A DNA stretch of 64,000 bases from an uncultured Oscillospiraceae bacterium (GCA_900548305.1 URJZ01000006.1:9191-73190), one strand, 5' to 3'. Positions 8,525 to 17,180 are shown, numbered from the stretch's first letter. Notes: a model not told the origin generated them from the letters alone. Made by a program: numbers and translations.

Positions 8525-9620
8525 ATATATACTTGCGATTCTACTGGCAATCAGTTGTTTTGTTTCTATAACTGCTTGTACGTTTGGAAGTGATATCAGT
8601 AAAAAGATGATGATACAGGGAATAGGAATTGATAAAGAAGCGGAAGGGTATTTGGTTTCTGTCCATTATTTACGTTCGGGTGAAGAAGTTAAAATGGACT
8701 TTATACAATCTCAAGGTTCTACTGTATATGAAGCATTACAAAATTTAACACTGCAAACAGGACTGATACCCACGTATTCTCACAATGCTATGGTAGTATT
8801 TAGCAAAGAATGTGCGCAGGAAGGGCTGACCAATATTTTTGACTTTTTTATTCGCTATCATGAAACAAGACCGACTGTAGATTTGTTTGTAGCTCAGGAT
8901 AGAGCCGAGACATTGTTTCAGTTGCAAAGTGAAGGGCAATATACACTGGCTACACATGCAAAATCTTTTGCAGAGGCAGACAGTGCTACCAATAAATTTG
9001 CAGGTTCTACTGTGTTGGATGTTACCAATCGCATGGCGTCAGAATATAATGCGTTTGCATTGCCGGAATTGATCATCGTAGATGAGTATGTACAATTAGG
9101 TAATACGGCATACTTTAGAGATAATCAATTAATCGGATATTTTAACAGAGAGCAAAGCAGGGGATATGTAGCAGCCGTTTATACAATCCGAAACGGAGTA
9201 ATGGTTTTGGAGATTCCGAATATTGGTACGATCAGTTTAAAACTAGAGAATACCAGCAGCAAAATAACAGCGGATATTCTGGATGATGTACCTCATTTTC
9301 AAATAGATGTATCCTGTAAAGCGTATATATCGGAAATCAATCAAGATTTAAGAAAAAAATTGTCGCTGGATGTTTATGAGAGATTTGAAACAGCTTTGAA
9401 TGAAACGTTAAAATTGCAAATAGAAAGTGCAATTGAACAAGCCGTACTCAGAGATCACACTGATATTTTCAACTTTGATGTGGCATTACAGCAGGAACAA
9501 ACAGAGTATTGGAAGGCGCACCGAGATTCATGGGAACAAGAGCTTAGAAAAATAAAATACACGGTCAACGTAACATCGTCCGTTGACCGTGTACAACAAG
9601 AAGCTAGTCCTGCATTTTAG
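8502..9620 (+). CDS. GerA-family spore germination receptor, C subunit (lipoprotein)
   Basis: A 372-residue Ger(x)C lipoprotein. A basic N-terminus and hydrophobic segment end in the lipobox ITAC with acylated C26, so the mature protein is anchored to the outer face of the spore inner membrane. The sequence then has GIGIDKEAEGYLVSV, typical of the family. The ATG lies inside the end of the B gene, with GGAGGTG as its binding site. The last 17 bases overlap the convergent DUF1836 gene, and a 13-base-pair inverted repeat at 9558-9593 is embedded in the coding sequence. Confidence 0.92.
   Translation: MKTVRWIKYILAILLAISCFVSITACTFGSDISKKMMIQGIGIDKEAEGYLVSVHYLRSGEEVKMDFIQSQGSTVYEALQNLTLQTGLIPTYSHNAMVVFSKECAQEGLTNIFDFFIRYHETRPTVDLFVAQDRAETLFQLQSEGQYTLATHAKSFAEADSATNKFAGSTVLDVTNRMASEYNAFALPELIIVDEYVQLGNTAYFRDNQLIGYFNREQSRGYVAAVYTIRNGVMVLEIPNIGTISLKLENTSSKITADILDDVPHFQIDVSCKAYISEINQDLRKKLSLDVYERFETALNETLKLQIESAIEQAVLRDHTDIFNFDVALQQEQTEYWKAHRDSWEQELRKIKYTVNVTSSVDRVQQEASPAF
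9545..9593 (-). terminator. Terminator of the DUF1836 gene, inside the germination C-subunit gene
   Basis: Arms at 9558-9570 and 9581-9593 form a perfect 13-base-pair stem with a 10-base loop. Read on the minus strand it is followed by TATTTTATTTTT, so it fits an intrinsic terminator for the gene ending at 9604. On the plus strand it encodes residues near the C-terminus of the germination lipoprotein and has no U-tract. Confidence 0.7.
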
Positions 9621-10179
9621 CTTTCTCTTTTTTCTTATTATGTTTTGGTGCTTCTTCCTCTGCAAGTTCGCTTAAAATACGTTCTGCCGCAGTACGTCTT
9701 GCGTTGGCTTCTATAGAAAGTTCTAAAGCGAGTTTTGTCAGTGCGTCTTTTCCTTTTTCTGCTGTTTGGCTAACACGACTGCAAATGTCTTCCAGAACCT
9801 TTGCTTGCGTAATACGAAATTGATCATACAGTTCTGTTTTTGAAGTATGGTCGGTTAAGGATTTTAATAATTGAGAAATATCTTGAATGGACAAAACTTG
9901 CTTTAGCATGCATATTATAGTCAGCATGGCAAGATGTTCTTTCGAGTATTTTTTTTGTTCGGGACGTTCCAATACGTTATCTTTCACATAGTTATTGATC
10001 ATGCTGGAAGTAAGCAGACGGGTGTTTTCGTTCCTTTCAAATAATTTTAACTGCTTATCCATATAAGTAATTACCTGATCCATGTATAAATAAATTTCCG
10101 GCATTTTATCCCATGCAATCGCTTCAAATTTTCCGGTTTCTTCTGCCCATTTTTGAATTTGATCAATAGATTGTTCCAA
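9604..10179 (-). CDS. DUF1836 family protein (putative transcriptional regulator)
   Basis: A 191-residue protein of the DUF1836 family, recognised by the W(D)KMPEIYLYMDQV segment and the following LTSSMINNYVK helix-turn-helix-like stretch, then RPEQKKYSKEHLAMLT. The first half resembles MerR-type winged helices; the C-terminal half is helical with a charged lysine-rich tail. I place the start at the TTG at 10179, 8 bases after AAAGGGGGG; the open frame extends 7 codons further to a GTG that overlaps this binding site. Its targets are unknown. It ends convergently in the germination operon. Confidence 0.75.
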   Translation of the reverse strand: MEQSIDQIQKWAEETGKFEAIAWDKMPEIYLYMDQVITYMDKQLKLFERNENTRLLTSSMINNYVKDNVLERPEQKKYSKEHLAMLTIICMLKQVLSIQDISQLLKSLTDHTSKTELYDQFRITQAKVLEDICSRVSQTAEKGKDALTKLALELSIEANARRTAAERILSELAEEEAPKHNKKKEKAKMQD

Positions 10180-10300
10180 AATTCTATACCCCCCTTTCAC
10201 AATTGTAGATAGAACACTTTATCAAAATATCATTTATATTCTTTATTTTGTATTATAGCATTAAAAAAAAGGCTTTGCAATTTTTTTACATCTTAAAGCT

Positions 10301-10460
10301 ACAACGTTCTTGTCAACAGTCAAAATGTCAGTTTTGCTGCTGTTGCAAGGTTGTTATAACATAAAAGAAATTGCTGTGCAATTTCTGGCAGATAGAGCGT
10401 TACAACGTTCTTGTCAACAGTCAAAATGTCAATTTTGCTGCTGTTGCAAGGTTGTTATAA
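10301..10460. repeat. Paired-hairpin repeat array, copy 1 (hairpin-linker-hairpin)
   Basis: Two nearly identical 59-60 base units (10301-10360 and 10402-10460, one difference) lie 101 bases apart. Each folds into a long bulged stem: ACAAC/GTTGT, CTTG/CAAG, CAACAG/CTGTTG and CAAAA/TTTTG, with a six-base loop. The linker (10361-10401) contains a second, perfect hairpin, AGAAATTGC/GCAATTTCT at 10366-10386. The same architecture with altered bases recurs at 63840-64000. No ORF is contained. The rest of the 10180-10621 gap is AT-rich and holds the pcrA promoter. Confidence 0.9.
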
Positions 10461-10538
10461 ACATTAATTTATATGTGTAAAATGGAATTAAAATAGATAC
10501 AGTACAGACATATTTTTGTGATTTTTTTGGTAAAAAAT

Positions 10539-10567
10539 TTGCTATTGTAAAAAAAATGATGTACAAT
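10539..10567 (+). promoter_or_regulatory. sigmaA-type promoter for pcrA
   Basis: TTGCTA (10539-10544) and TACAAT (10562-10567) are separated by 17 bases, 55 bases before the pcrA start. Confidence 0.55.
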
Positions 10568-10621
10568 ATAAAGATATACAATGTTTTGTATTTACAATTT
10601 ATATTTCTTGGCGGTGAATCC

Positions 10622-13015
10622 ATGAGTAATCAAATGAAACAAGAATGCGTGTCTTTAAGAAGACAACTAATGGAGAAAGAATTTTCCAAAATGAATGCAA
10701 TGCAGCGCGAAGCTGTTTTTCAAGTAAACGGACCTTTGCTTATTTTAGCAGGTGCAGGAAGCGGAAAAACAACTGTGCTTGTTAATAGAATTGCCAATCT
10801 GATTCGGTACGGAAATGCTTATCAAAGCCAAGAGGTTTCTGATGCGATTGATGAACAAAATATCAGTGAAATGAAAGCTTGGTTGGAAAACAATCAACCG
10901 ATTTCTGATGAAACTAGAAAAAAACTTTCCGTGCAGGCTTGCAAACCATGGCAGATTCTTGCCATTACATTTACCAATAAAGCAGCTGCTGAATTGAAAA
11001 CTCGTCTTGTAGCGATGTTAGGTGAGGATGGAAATGATATTTGGGCATCAACATTTCATTCCATGTGTGCACGCATTCTGCGCAGAGACGGAGACCGTTT
11101 GGGATATACAAATCGCTTTACCATTTATGATACAGACGATTCCCGCCGTTTGATGAAAGATTGTTGTAAGGCGTTAAATATTGAAGAGAAAATTTTACCG
11201 GCAAAAGCAATTTTATCTGAAATTTCACGTGCAAAAGATCAAATGGTAGATGCCAATGAATATTTGCGCAGAGCAGGAACGGATACGCGTAAGGGCACCA
11301 TTGGCAAAGCATATCAAATGTATCAGGAGCGTCTAAAAGCTGCAGATGCTATGGATTTTGACGATATGATTTGCAAAACAGTAGAATTGCTTCAAAAAAA
11401 TCCGGATGTTTTAGAGTATTATCATAATAAGTTCCGTTATTTTATGGTGGATGAATACCAAGATACCAACCAGGCACAGTACCTGCTGATTGATTTACTG
11501 GCCAGACACAGCGGAAATCTTTGTGTAGTTGGTGACGATGACCAGAGTATTTATAAATTCCGTGGTGCTACCATTGAAAATATTATGAGTTTTGAAGAAT
11601 CTTATCCAAATGCAAAAGTTATTCGGTTAGAACAAAACTATCGTTCTACAAAAAATATTCTGAATGCTGCTAATGCAGTGATAGCAAATAACATGGAACG
11701 TAAAGGGAAAACTTTGTGGACTGATAACGAAGAAGGTAAGAAAATTACCATACATACTTCCTGTACTGAACAGGAAGAAGCGGAATATATGGCAAAACGC
11801 ATTTTGGAAGAAGTGGCGCAAGGCAGAACATTTTCAGATTTTGCAGTATTGTACCGTATGAATACGCAGTCCAATATTATTGAAAAAATATTTGTAAAAT
11901 CTGGTATACCTTATCGTATGATTGGCGGCCATCGTTTCTATGAGCGTAAAGAAATTAAAGATATGATGGCATATTTGCAGGTAGTTAACAATCCTGCCGA
12001 TGAAATTCGCCTCAGAAGAATTATCAATCAACCTAAGCGTTCTATTGGAGATAAAACTTTAGCAGTGGCAACAGAGATTGCTCAGGGCGTTGGTGAAACA
12101 TTGTTTGAGGTTATCAGCCATGCTGATGAGTTTGAAGCCCTAAAACGTACTTCACCCAAGTTGTTGAATTTTGCTCAAATTATTCAGGATTTGATGAAAG
12201 CTTCGGAAGATGAAAACGTTTCGTTAGCAGATTTATATGAGCTTATTTTAGAAAAAACAAGTTACATCGAATACTTGAAAACAGAATATGAAGATGCGCA
12301 GGACAGAATTGATAATATCCGAGAACTTGCTTCTAATATTATTCAATATGAAGAAGAGAATTTTGAGGATGCAAGTTTATCCGGATTTTTAGAAGAAGTG
12401 TCACTAATGACAGATATTGATAACTATGATGATAAAGCAGACTCTGTTATTATGATGACAATGCATTCTGCAAAAGGTTTGGAATTCCCCGTAGTATTTC
12501 TTCCCGGTTTTGAAGAAGGGATTTTTCCGGGACTGCAATCCATTTATAACCCGGATGAAATAGAAGAAGAGCGCAGACTGGCTTATGTTGCAATTACACG
12601 TGCAGAAGAAGAAGTGGCACTGCTGAATGCAGAAAGCCGTATGCTGTTTGGTTCTACAACCAGAAATAAGGCTTCTCGCTTTTTATCGGAAATCCCGGAA
12701 GAATTGGTAGAACGTTCTCGTTCCCGTTCATGGCAAAAGCCAACACCGGGCACCAGTTTACCAACTTCTGCATATGAAGCCAGAGAGGTAACAACTAATT
12801 CTGCAAGACATTTTGGTCCTGTTAGTTTGACAAAACCAAAACCATCCGGTGAAAAATTGGCAGTAGGCGATAAGGTAAAACATCTTACCTTTGGTCAAGG
12901 TGAAATTATATCTGCTACGCCTATGGGTAACGATACTTTACTGGAAATTATGTTTGAAACTGTCGGCAGTAAAAAGATTATGCAGAATTTTGCACGTTTG
13001 AAGAAGTTGTCTTAG
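10622..13015 (+). CDS. pcrA: ATP-dependent DNA helicase PcrA/UvrD
   Basis: A superfamily 1A 3'-5' helicase for repair and replication of the Gram-positive PcrA type. Walker A is AGAGSGKT at residues 43-50. The Q-motif (MNAMQREAV) precedes it, motif II is VDEYQDTN, motif III follows as GDDDQSIYKFRGA, and motif VI is YVAITRAEE. The C-terminal tail has the Tudor-like segment with HLTFGQGEI that binds RNA polymerase in PcrA. The ATG at 10622, after GGCGGTGA, gives 797 residues; the frame extends further upstream without a binding site. An insertion of about 50 residues lies between motifs I and Ia. Confidence 0.95.
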   Translation: MSNQMKQECVSLRRQLMEKEFSKMNAMQREAVFQVNGPLLILAGAGSGKTTVLVNRIANLIRYGNAYQSQEVSDAIDEQNISEMKAWLENNQPISDETRKKLSVQACKPWQILAITFTNKAAAELKTRLVAMLGEDGNDIWASTFHSMCARILRRDGDRLGYTNRFTIYDTDDSRRLMKDCCKALNIEEKILPAKAILSEISRAKDQMVDANEYLRRAGTDTRKGTIGKAYQMYQERLKAADAMDFDDMICKTVELLQKNPDVLEYYHNKFRYFMVDEYQDTNQAQYLLIDLLARHSGNLCVVGDDDQSIYKFRGATIENIMSFEESYPNAKVIRLEQNYRSTKNILNAANAVIANNMERKGKTLWTDNEEGKKITIHTSCTEQEEAEYMAKRILEEVAQGRTFSDFAVLYRMNTQSNIIEKIFVKSGIPYRMIGGHRFYERKEIKDMMAYLQVVNNPADEIRLRRIINQPKRSIGDKTLAVATEIAQGVGETLFEVISHADEFEALKRTSPKLLNFAQIIQDLMKASEDENVSLADLYELILEKTSYIEYLKTEYEDAQDRIDNIRELASNIIQYEEENFEDASLSGFLEEVSLMTDIDNYDDKADSVIMMTMHSAKGLEFPVVFLPGFEEGIFPGLQSIYNPDEIEEERRLAYVAITRAEEEVALLNAESRMLFGSTTRNKASRFLSEIPEELVERSRSRSWQKPTPGTSLPTSAYEAREVTTNSARHFGPVSLTKPKPSGEKLAVGDKVKHLTFGQGEIISATPMGNDTLLEIMFETVGSKKIMQNFARLKKLS

Positions 13016-13025
13016 TGATTATATA

Positions 13026-13068
13026 TAAAAATCGCAGTATACCTTGGTGTGTATTGCGGTTTTTTTTA
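13026..13068 (+). terminator. Terminator after pcrA
   Basis: A stem built from AAATCGCAGTATAC and GTGTATTGCGGTTT, with G-T pairs, ends in eight Ts just after the pcrA stop. Confidence 0.85.
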
Positions 13069-13140
13069 TCATTTTTGATTACATTTTATACAATAATGAG
13101 ATTTATATAAAATTTGTATCGATTATTGGAATTTTCAATA

Positions 13141-13169
13141 TTGAATTTATATGTAAAATCATGTACAAT
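13141..13169 (+). promoter_or_regulatory. sigmaA-type promoter of the TrpXYZ-like operon
   Basis: TTGAAT (13141-13146) and TACAAT (13164-13169) are separated by 17 bases. The predicted start falls near 13176, directly before the hairpin at 13181. Confidence 0.65.
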
Positions 13170-13180
13170 ATCATTATTAA

Positions 13181-13226
13181 TTTGGTACTGTAAAGTTTTT
13201 TTCACCTAAAACTTTACAGTACTAAA
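13181..13226 (+). promoter_or_regulatory. Leader hairpin / operator candidate before the substrate-binding protein gene
   Basis: Arms 13185-13199 and 13208-13222 are perfect 15-base complements around an 8-base loop. The stem extends outward to 19 pairs with one G-T. It begins about five bases after the predicted transcription start. It carries no T-run after the right arm and so does not look like a terminator. Confidence 0.75.
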
Positions 13227-13255
13227 GTGAAATTGAAATTTGGGGGAGAAAAATC

Positions 13256-14281
13256 ATGAAATTTTCAGGTGTAAAGAAAATTTCTGCAGCCGCGATTGCA
13301 GCTATGATGTTAGTAGTTGGTATGACAGCATGCGGCAGCAGTGATTCCACCGGTACCGCTGACAGCGGCACTGCAAATGGCACAGATGTTAAAAAAATTG
13401 GTATTATTCAATTAGTAGAACACGATTCACTGGATATGGCCAGAAAAGGTTTTATTGATGGTTTGGCAGAGGCTGGATATGTAGATGGCCAAAATATTAA
13501 AATTGACTACAAAAATGCACAAGGTGATATTCCAAACTGCACCACCATTGCAGGTCAATTTGCAAACGATAATAAAGATTTAGTCTTGGCAGTTGCAACT
13601 CAAGCGGCACAATCTATGGCAAGCAAAACAAAAGATATACCTATTCTGGTTACCGCTGTAACAGATCCTGCAGATTCCGGTTTGGTTGAAAGCAATGAAG
13701 TTCCTGGCGGTAATGTTACAGGTACATCAGATTTAACTCCTGTAAAAGAACAAATGCAGTTGTTAACTCAGCTTTGTCCGGATGCAAAAAAAGTTGCTAT
13801 GCTGTATTGCACCAGTGAAGCAAACTCAAAATTTCAAATTGATTTAGCAAAAGAAGAAGCTGCTAAATATGGTATTGAAGCAATAGAAAAAACTGTTTCT
13901 GATGCAAATGATGTACAATCTGTTGTACAATCTTTGGTAGGCAAAGTAGATGCAATTTATGTACCTACTGATAATGTAATTGCTTCTAACATGACTTTGG
14001 TAGCACAAATTGCAACATCCAATAACATTCCTTTGTTTGTTGGCGAAAATAACAGTGTTGAAAATGGTGGGTTGGCAACATATAGTGTAGATTATTATGA
14101 GCTTGGCAAATTAACCGCAAAACAGGCTGTTAGAATTTTAGAAAATGGTGAAACTCCAGCAAATATGCCAATTGAGTACTTGAGTGAAAATAAACTATAT
14201 ATCAATATGGATTTGGCAAAACAACTGGGTATTGAAATTCCTGCAGATTTAGCAGAAAAAGCAATTGACGTAAAAGCTTAA
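13256..14281 (+). CDS. ABC transporter substrate-binding lipoprotein (TrpX-like, ABC_sub_bind family)
   Basis: A 341-residue exported lipoprotein with signal peptide and lipobox MTAC (C26), followed by a Ser/Gly/Thr-rich linker and a two-lobed periplasmic-binding fold. KKIGIIQLVEHDSLD, VTDPADSGLV and VGENNSVENGGLATYSVDYYELGK are typical of the PF04392 family. In streptococci the orthologous system (TrpXYZ) takes up tryptophan, but other members differ, so substrate is uncertain. The protein contains no Trp residue at all. It is followed by its permease and ATPase; a GGGGGAGAA binding site precedes the ATG. Confidence 0.88.
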   Translation: MKFSGVKKISAAAIAAMMLVVGMTACGSSDSTGTADSGTANGTDVKKIGIIQLVEHDSLDMARKGFIDGLAEAGYVDGQNIKIDYKNAQGDIPNCTTIAGQFANDNKDLVLAVATQAAQSMASKTKDIPILVTAVTDPADSGLVESNEVPGGNVTGTSDLTPVKEQMQLLTQLCPDAKKVAMLYCTSEANSKFQIDLAKEEAAKYGIEAIEKTVSDANDVQSVVQSLVGKVDAIYVPTDNVIASNMTLVAQIATSNNIPLFVGENNSVENGGLATYSVDYYELGKLTAKQAVRILENGETPANMPIEYLSENKLYINMDLAKQLGIEIPADLAEKAIDVKA

Positions 14282-14309
14282 TCGACTTTTACGTATTCGG
14301 GAGGTAACT

Positions 14310-15275
14310 ATGGGAACATTGTTGGCGCTGGAAGGTGCCGTAGCCCAAGGATTATTATATGCAATTATGACCCTTGGCGTTTATATTACATATAAACTGC
14401 TGGATTTTGCTGACCTTACAGTAGACGGCAGCTTTGCACTTGGCGGCTGTGTTAGTGCAATTTTAATTACAGTAGGGATGGATCCGTTCACAAGCTTATT
14501 AATTGCAACCCTTGCAGGCATGGCATCCGGTGTAGTAACAGGATTCTTTAATACAGTATTTAAAATACCACCTATTTTGTCCGGTATTTTGACAATGTTG
14601 GCTTTATATTCTATCAACCTTCGTGTTATGTTGGGAAAAGCCAATGTGCCTCTCGGACAGGAAGAAACTATTTTTACTATTATCCAAAAATGGATTCCGA
14701 TTCAGACTGATCTACTTGTAATTTTAATCGGTTTGGTGATTGTAGTACTTGTTATTGCATTTATGTATTGGTTCTTTGGAACAGAAGTGGGAAGCGCCAT
14801 TCGTGCAACCGGTAATAATGCTGATATGATTCGTGCATTAGGTGTAAACACTAGCTGGATGAAAATTATTGCGCTGCTTTTCAGCAATGGTTTGGTTGCG
14901 TTATCGGGTGCTTTGGTTACACAGTACCAACAAAATGCCAGTGTAACCAATGGTACCGGTACGATTGTTGTTGGTTTGGCTTCTGTTATCATTGGTGAAG
15001 TTATTTTTGGAAATAGATTTAACTTTATCTACAAATTATCATCTGTTGTAATTGGCAGCTTAATTTACCGTATTGTAGTTGCGCTTGTTCTTGAAGCTGG
15101 CTTGGATACACAAGATTTAAAACTGTTTACAGCAGTATTTGTTGCTTTGGCTTTGGCTGTTCCTGTATTCAAACAACGTATTCAACGTTTATCAAACAGA
15201 ACGGGAAAACCAAAGAAACAACAGGACAGCAATGAGAGTGAACAAGGAGGTGCGCCGAATGATTCAACTCAATGA
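14310..15275 (+). CDS. ABC transporter permease (TrpY-like, BPD_transp_2 family)
   Basis: A 321-residue permease with about eight to nine membrane helices of the LivH/RbsC fold (PF02653). The opening ALEGAVAQGLLYAIMTLGVYITYKLLDFADLTVDGSFALG is characteristic of the family paired with PF04392 binding proteins. The C-terminal tail is hydrophilic and Gln/Ser-rich. The ATG at 14310 follows GGGAGG. It overlaps the ATPase gene by 17 bases, so the three genes form one tightly coupled importer. Confidence 0.9.
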   Translation: MGTLLALEGAVAQGLLYAIMTLGVYITYKLLDFADLTVDGSFALGGCVSAILITVGMDPFTSLLIATLAGMASGVVTGFFNTVFKIPPILSGILTMLALYSINLRVMLGKANVPLGQEETIFTIIQKWIPIQTDLLVILIGLVIVVLVIAFMYWFFGTEVGSAIRATGNNADMIRALGVNTSWMKIIALLFSNGLVALSGALVTQYQQNASVTNGTGTIVVGLASVIIGEVIFGNRFNFIYKLSSVVIGSLIYRIVVALVLEAGLDTQDLKLFTAVFVALALAVPVFKQRIQRLSNRTGKPKKQQDSNESEQGGAPNDSTQ

Positions 15276-16053
15276 TATTTACAAAACGTTTCATAAAGGT
15301 ACAGTAAATGAGAAGAAAGCATTAAACGGCTTAAACCTCCAAATGAAAAAAGGTGATTTTGTAACGGTAATCGGCGGTAACGGAGCAGGTAAATCTACTA
15401 TGCTAAACGTAATTGCAGGCGTATATTATGTCGAAAGCGGCTCCGTAATATTAGACGATACCGATATTACAAAGAAACCTGACTATAAAAGAGCAAAGTA
15501 TTTAGGACGTGTGTTCCAAGACCCTATGAAAGGTACTGCAGCAGATTTATCCATTGAAGAAAATTTGGCATTGGCATATCGCCGAGGTAAGACAAGAAGT
15601 CTTAAATGGGGAATACACAGAAGTGAACGAGAAAACTATAAAGAACGTTTAAAACTTCTGGATTTGGGGTTGGAGAATCGTTTAAAATCTAAGGTTGGAT
15701 TATTGTCAGGTGGCCAACGTCAAGCTTTAACTTTGCTTATGGCTACGCTGCAGAAACCGAAACTACTGTTATTAGACGAACATACTGCTGCGTTGGATCC
15801 AAAGACAGCTGCAAAAGTATTACATATTACAGAACAAATTATTGAACAAGATCAATTAACAGCACTTATGATTACTCACAACATGAAAGATGCCCTTCGT
15901 ATGGGTAACCGTTTGGTTATGATGCACGATGGAAAAATTATCTTTGATGTTGAAGGAGAAGAAAAGAAAAAGCTGACCGTTTCTGACTTGTTGGAGAAGT
16001 TCCAAATTGCAAGTGGTGATGAATTAGCAAATGACAGAATGCTGTTAGGATAA
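15259..16053 (+). CDS. ABC transporter ATP-binding protein (TrpZ-like)
   Basis: A 264-residue ATPase that powers the upstream permease. Walker A is GGNGAGKST (39-47), the signature is LSGGQRQ (149-155) and Walker B is LLLLDEHTAALD (169-180). The H-loop is MITHNM. The ATG at 15259, after AAGGAGG, is chosen because the frame upstream runs inside the permease gene. No second nucleotide domain is present, so the active complex is presumably a homodimer. Confidence 0.92.
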   Translation: MIQLNDIYKTFHKGTVNEKKALNGLNLQMKKGDFVTVIGGNGAGKSTMLNVIAGVYYVESGSVILDDTDITKKPDYKRAKYLGRVFQDPMKGTAADLSIEENLALAYRRGKTRSLKWGIHRSERENYKERLKLLDLGLENRLKSKVGLLSGGQRQALTLLMATLQKPKLLLLDEHTAALDPKTAAKVLHITEQIIEQDQLTALMITHNMKDALRMGNRLVMMHDGKIIFDVEGEEKKKLTVSDLLEKFQIASGDELANDRMLLG

Positions 16054-16054
16054 A

Positions 16055-16097
16055 ATAATAAAAGCTGGAGTTATATAACTCCGGCTTTTATTATTTT
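16055..16097. terminator. Bidirectional terminator, importer operon / cysteine-rich gene
   Basis: AATAATAAAAGCTGGAGTTA pairs with the mirrored sequence ending at 16097 with one mismatch pair. The flanks are A/T-rich on both sides, serving the two convergent genes. Confidence 0.9.
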
Positions 16098-16108
16098 ATT
16101 CGTTTTTA

Positions 16109-16921
16109 TTAATGTTGGTCGCATTCACAGCCGCATCCATTCCCTTTTTCGGCAACTTTTGGAGGAAAGAATTCATCCGTTGGAAAATCTATTCTGCGGA
16201 ATAACTCGCATGGGTTATCGGAAGTAGTTACGCATTCTTTACCGGGAATGCAGAAGTCATATGCAGGAATTAACATTTGAACATTTCTTGTAATTTGTAC
16301 AATGGTAAATAAACCAATGGTAACAAATACACTTTTATTACCGTAGCCTGTATCAAATTCACCACCGTAACGTTTGCAAATACATTCCGGAATGCGGCAA
16401 CATGTGTCGCAGCAGTTGCCTTCACAAATATGTGCGGATAGTGCAATTGGTTCAGCAACTTGAACTGTTGCTTTTGGGAATACTTTTGAACAACCTTGAC
16501 TATCTAGGTTATCTAAATCAAAGTCAGAGCTGAACATTTTGACATTGCCTTCGCTACCGTATAGGATAACTTTTTTGTTGAAAATTGCAATTCCATTTAC
16601 AGGAATTGGACCGGTTGCAGGTGCGCAGAATACATCTACACAAACATCAAAGAAAAATGTCATGTCTACAGAATAGAAACCTTTGTTAAATGGTACCGGT
16701 TCTAAATCAACATAGACTGTAATTACATTCACATCTTTTAGTCTTACGTTTACTGCATCCTCAATTAAACATTGCTTTTCTTTTGTGAAGTATACGCGCA
16801 AATCCTCCAAACAGTCTTTATCACAGCAACTATCATATACACGCATTGCGTCTATACATACAGCTTCTTTGAAACCTTGCGGAGTTCTGCAATCATTTGT
16901 GTTGTATTCATGTTCTGCCAT
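16109..16921 (-). CDS. Cysteine-rich conserved clostridial protein, possible spore coat component
   Basis: A 270-residue protein with 22 cysteines, no signal peptide and no clear membrane helix. Cysteines cluster at residues 32-37 (CCDKDC), 166-182 (nine-residue-spaced CC pairs and CIC) and 263-267 (CGCEC). Similar proteins occur in Clostridia without known function. A role as disulfide-cross-linked coat protein is my inference, from composition and from the sigmaK-like promoter at 16966-16992. The ATG follows GGAGGAGC. It is transcribed alone. It could instead be a cytosolic metal-binding protein. Confidence 0.6.
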   Translation of the reverse strand: MAEHEYNTNDCRTPQGFKEAVCIDAMRVYDSCCDKDCLEDLRVYFTKEKQCLIEDAVNVRLKDVNVITVYVDLEPVPFNKGFYSVDMTFFFDVCVDVFCAPATGPIPVNGIAIFNKKVILYGSEGNVKMFSSDFDLDNLDSQGCSKVFPKATVQVAEPIALSAHICEGNCCDTCCRIPECICKRYGGEFDTGYGNKSVFVTIGLFTIVQITRNVQMLIPAYDFCIPGKECVTTSDNPCELFRRIDFPTDEFFPPKVAEKGNGCGCECDQH

Positions 16922-16965
16922 AAAATGCTCCTCCTAACAGATTTGTTTCCTTTGTTTTCTATTGT

Positions 16966-16992
16966 TATTCTATGGCAGTATTATAATTTTGT
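16966..16992 (-). promoter_or_regulatory. Candidate sigmaK (late mother-cell) promoter
   Basis: On the minus strand, AC (16991-16992), 16 bases, then CATAGAATA (16966-16974) match the sigmaK pattern AC-N16/17-CATAnnnTA. The predicted start is about 40 bases before the cysteine-rich gene. Confidence 0.5.
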
Positions 16993-17151
16993 TACTCTTG
17001 ATCGCTACTTTAAGGGAATTATATTGTATATTTTTGGGCATTATCAAAATATGTTGATGGCAGTGAAATATGTAATCAAGCATAAAAATCAGTAGATTCT
17101 AAGAAATTTTTACAGTTGAGACAAAAAAACGTTTGATTGAGAAATATTAGA

Positions 17152-17180
17152 AAAACGAGCAGCATAACACTGCTCGTTTT
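17152..17180 (-). terminator. Terminator of the TetR gene
   Basis: AAAACGAGCAG (17152-17162) pairs perfectly with CTGCTCGTTTT (17170-17180) around a 7-base loop; on the minus strand it ends in a U-run. It overlaps the stop codon of the TetR gene. Confidence 0.85.

Noticed and set aside
10301..10460. CRISPR array
   Set aside because: The repeat has internal hairpins and a 100-base period; there are no short unique spacers and no cas genes in the window.
10556..10621. Upstream extension of pcrA by 22 residues
   Set aside because: The ATG at 10556 overlaps the promoter and lacks a ribosome binding site; GGCGGTGA precedes the ATG at 10622.
16772..17095. 107-codon plus-strand frame overlapping the start of the cysteine-rich gene
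   Set aside because: It overlaps a better-supported gene and its promoter on the other strand, has no ribosome binding site, and its composition resembles an antisense shadow.
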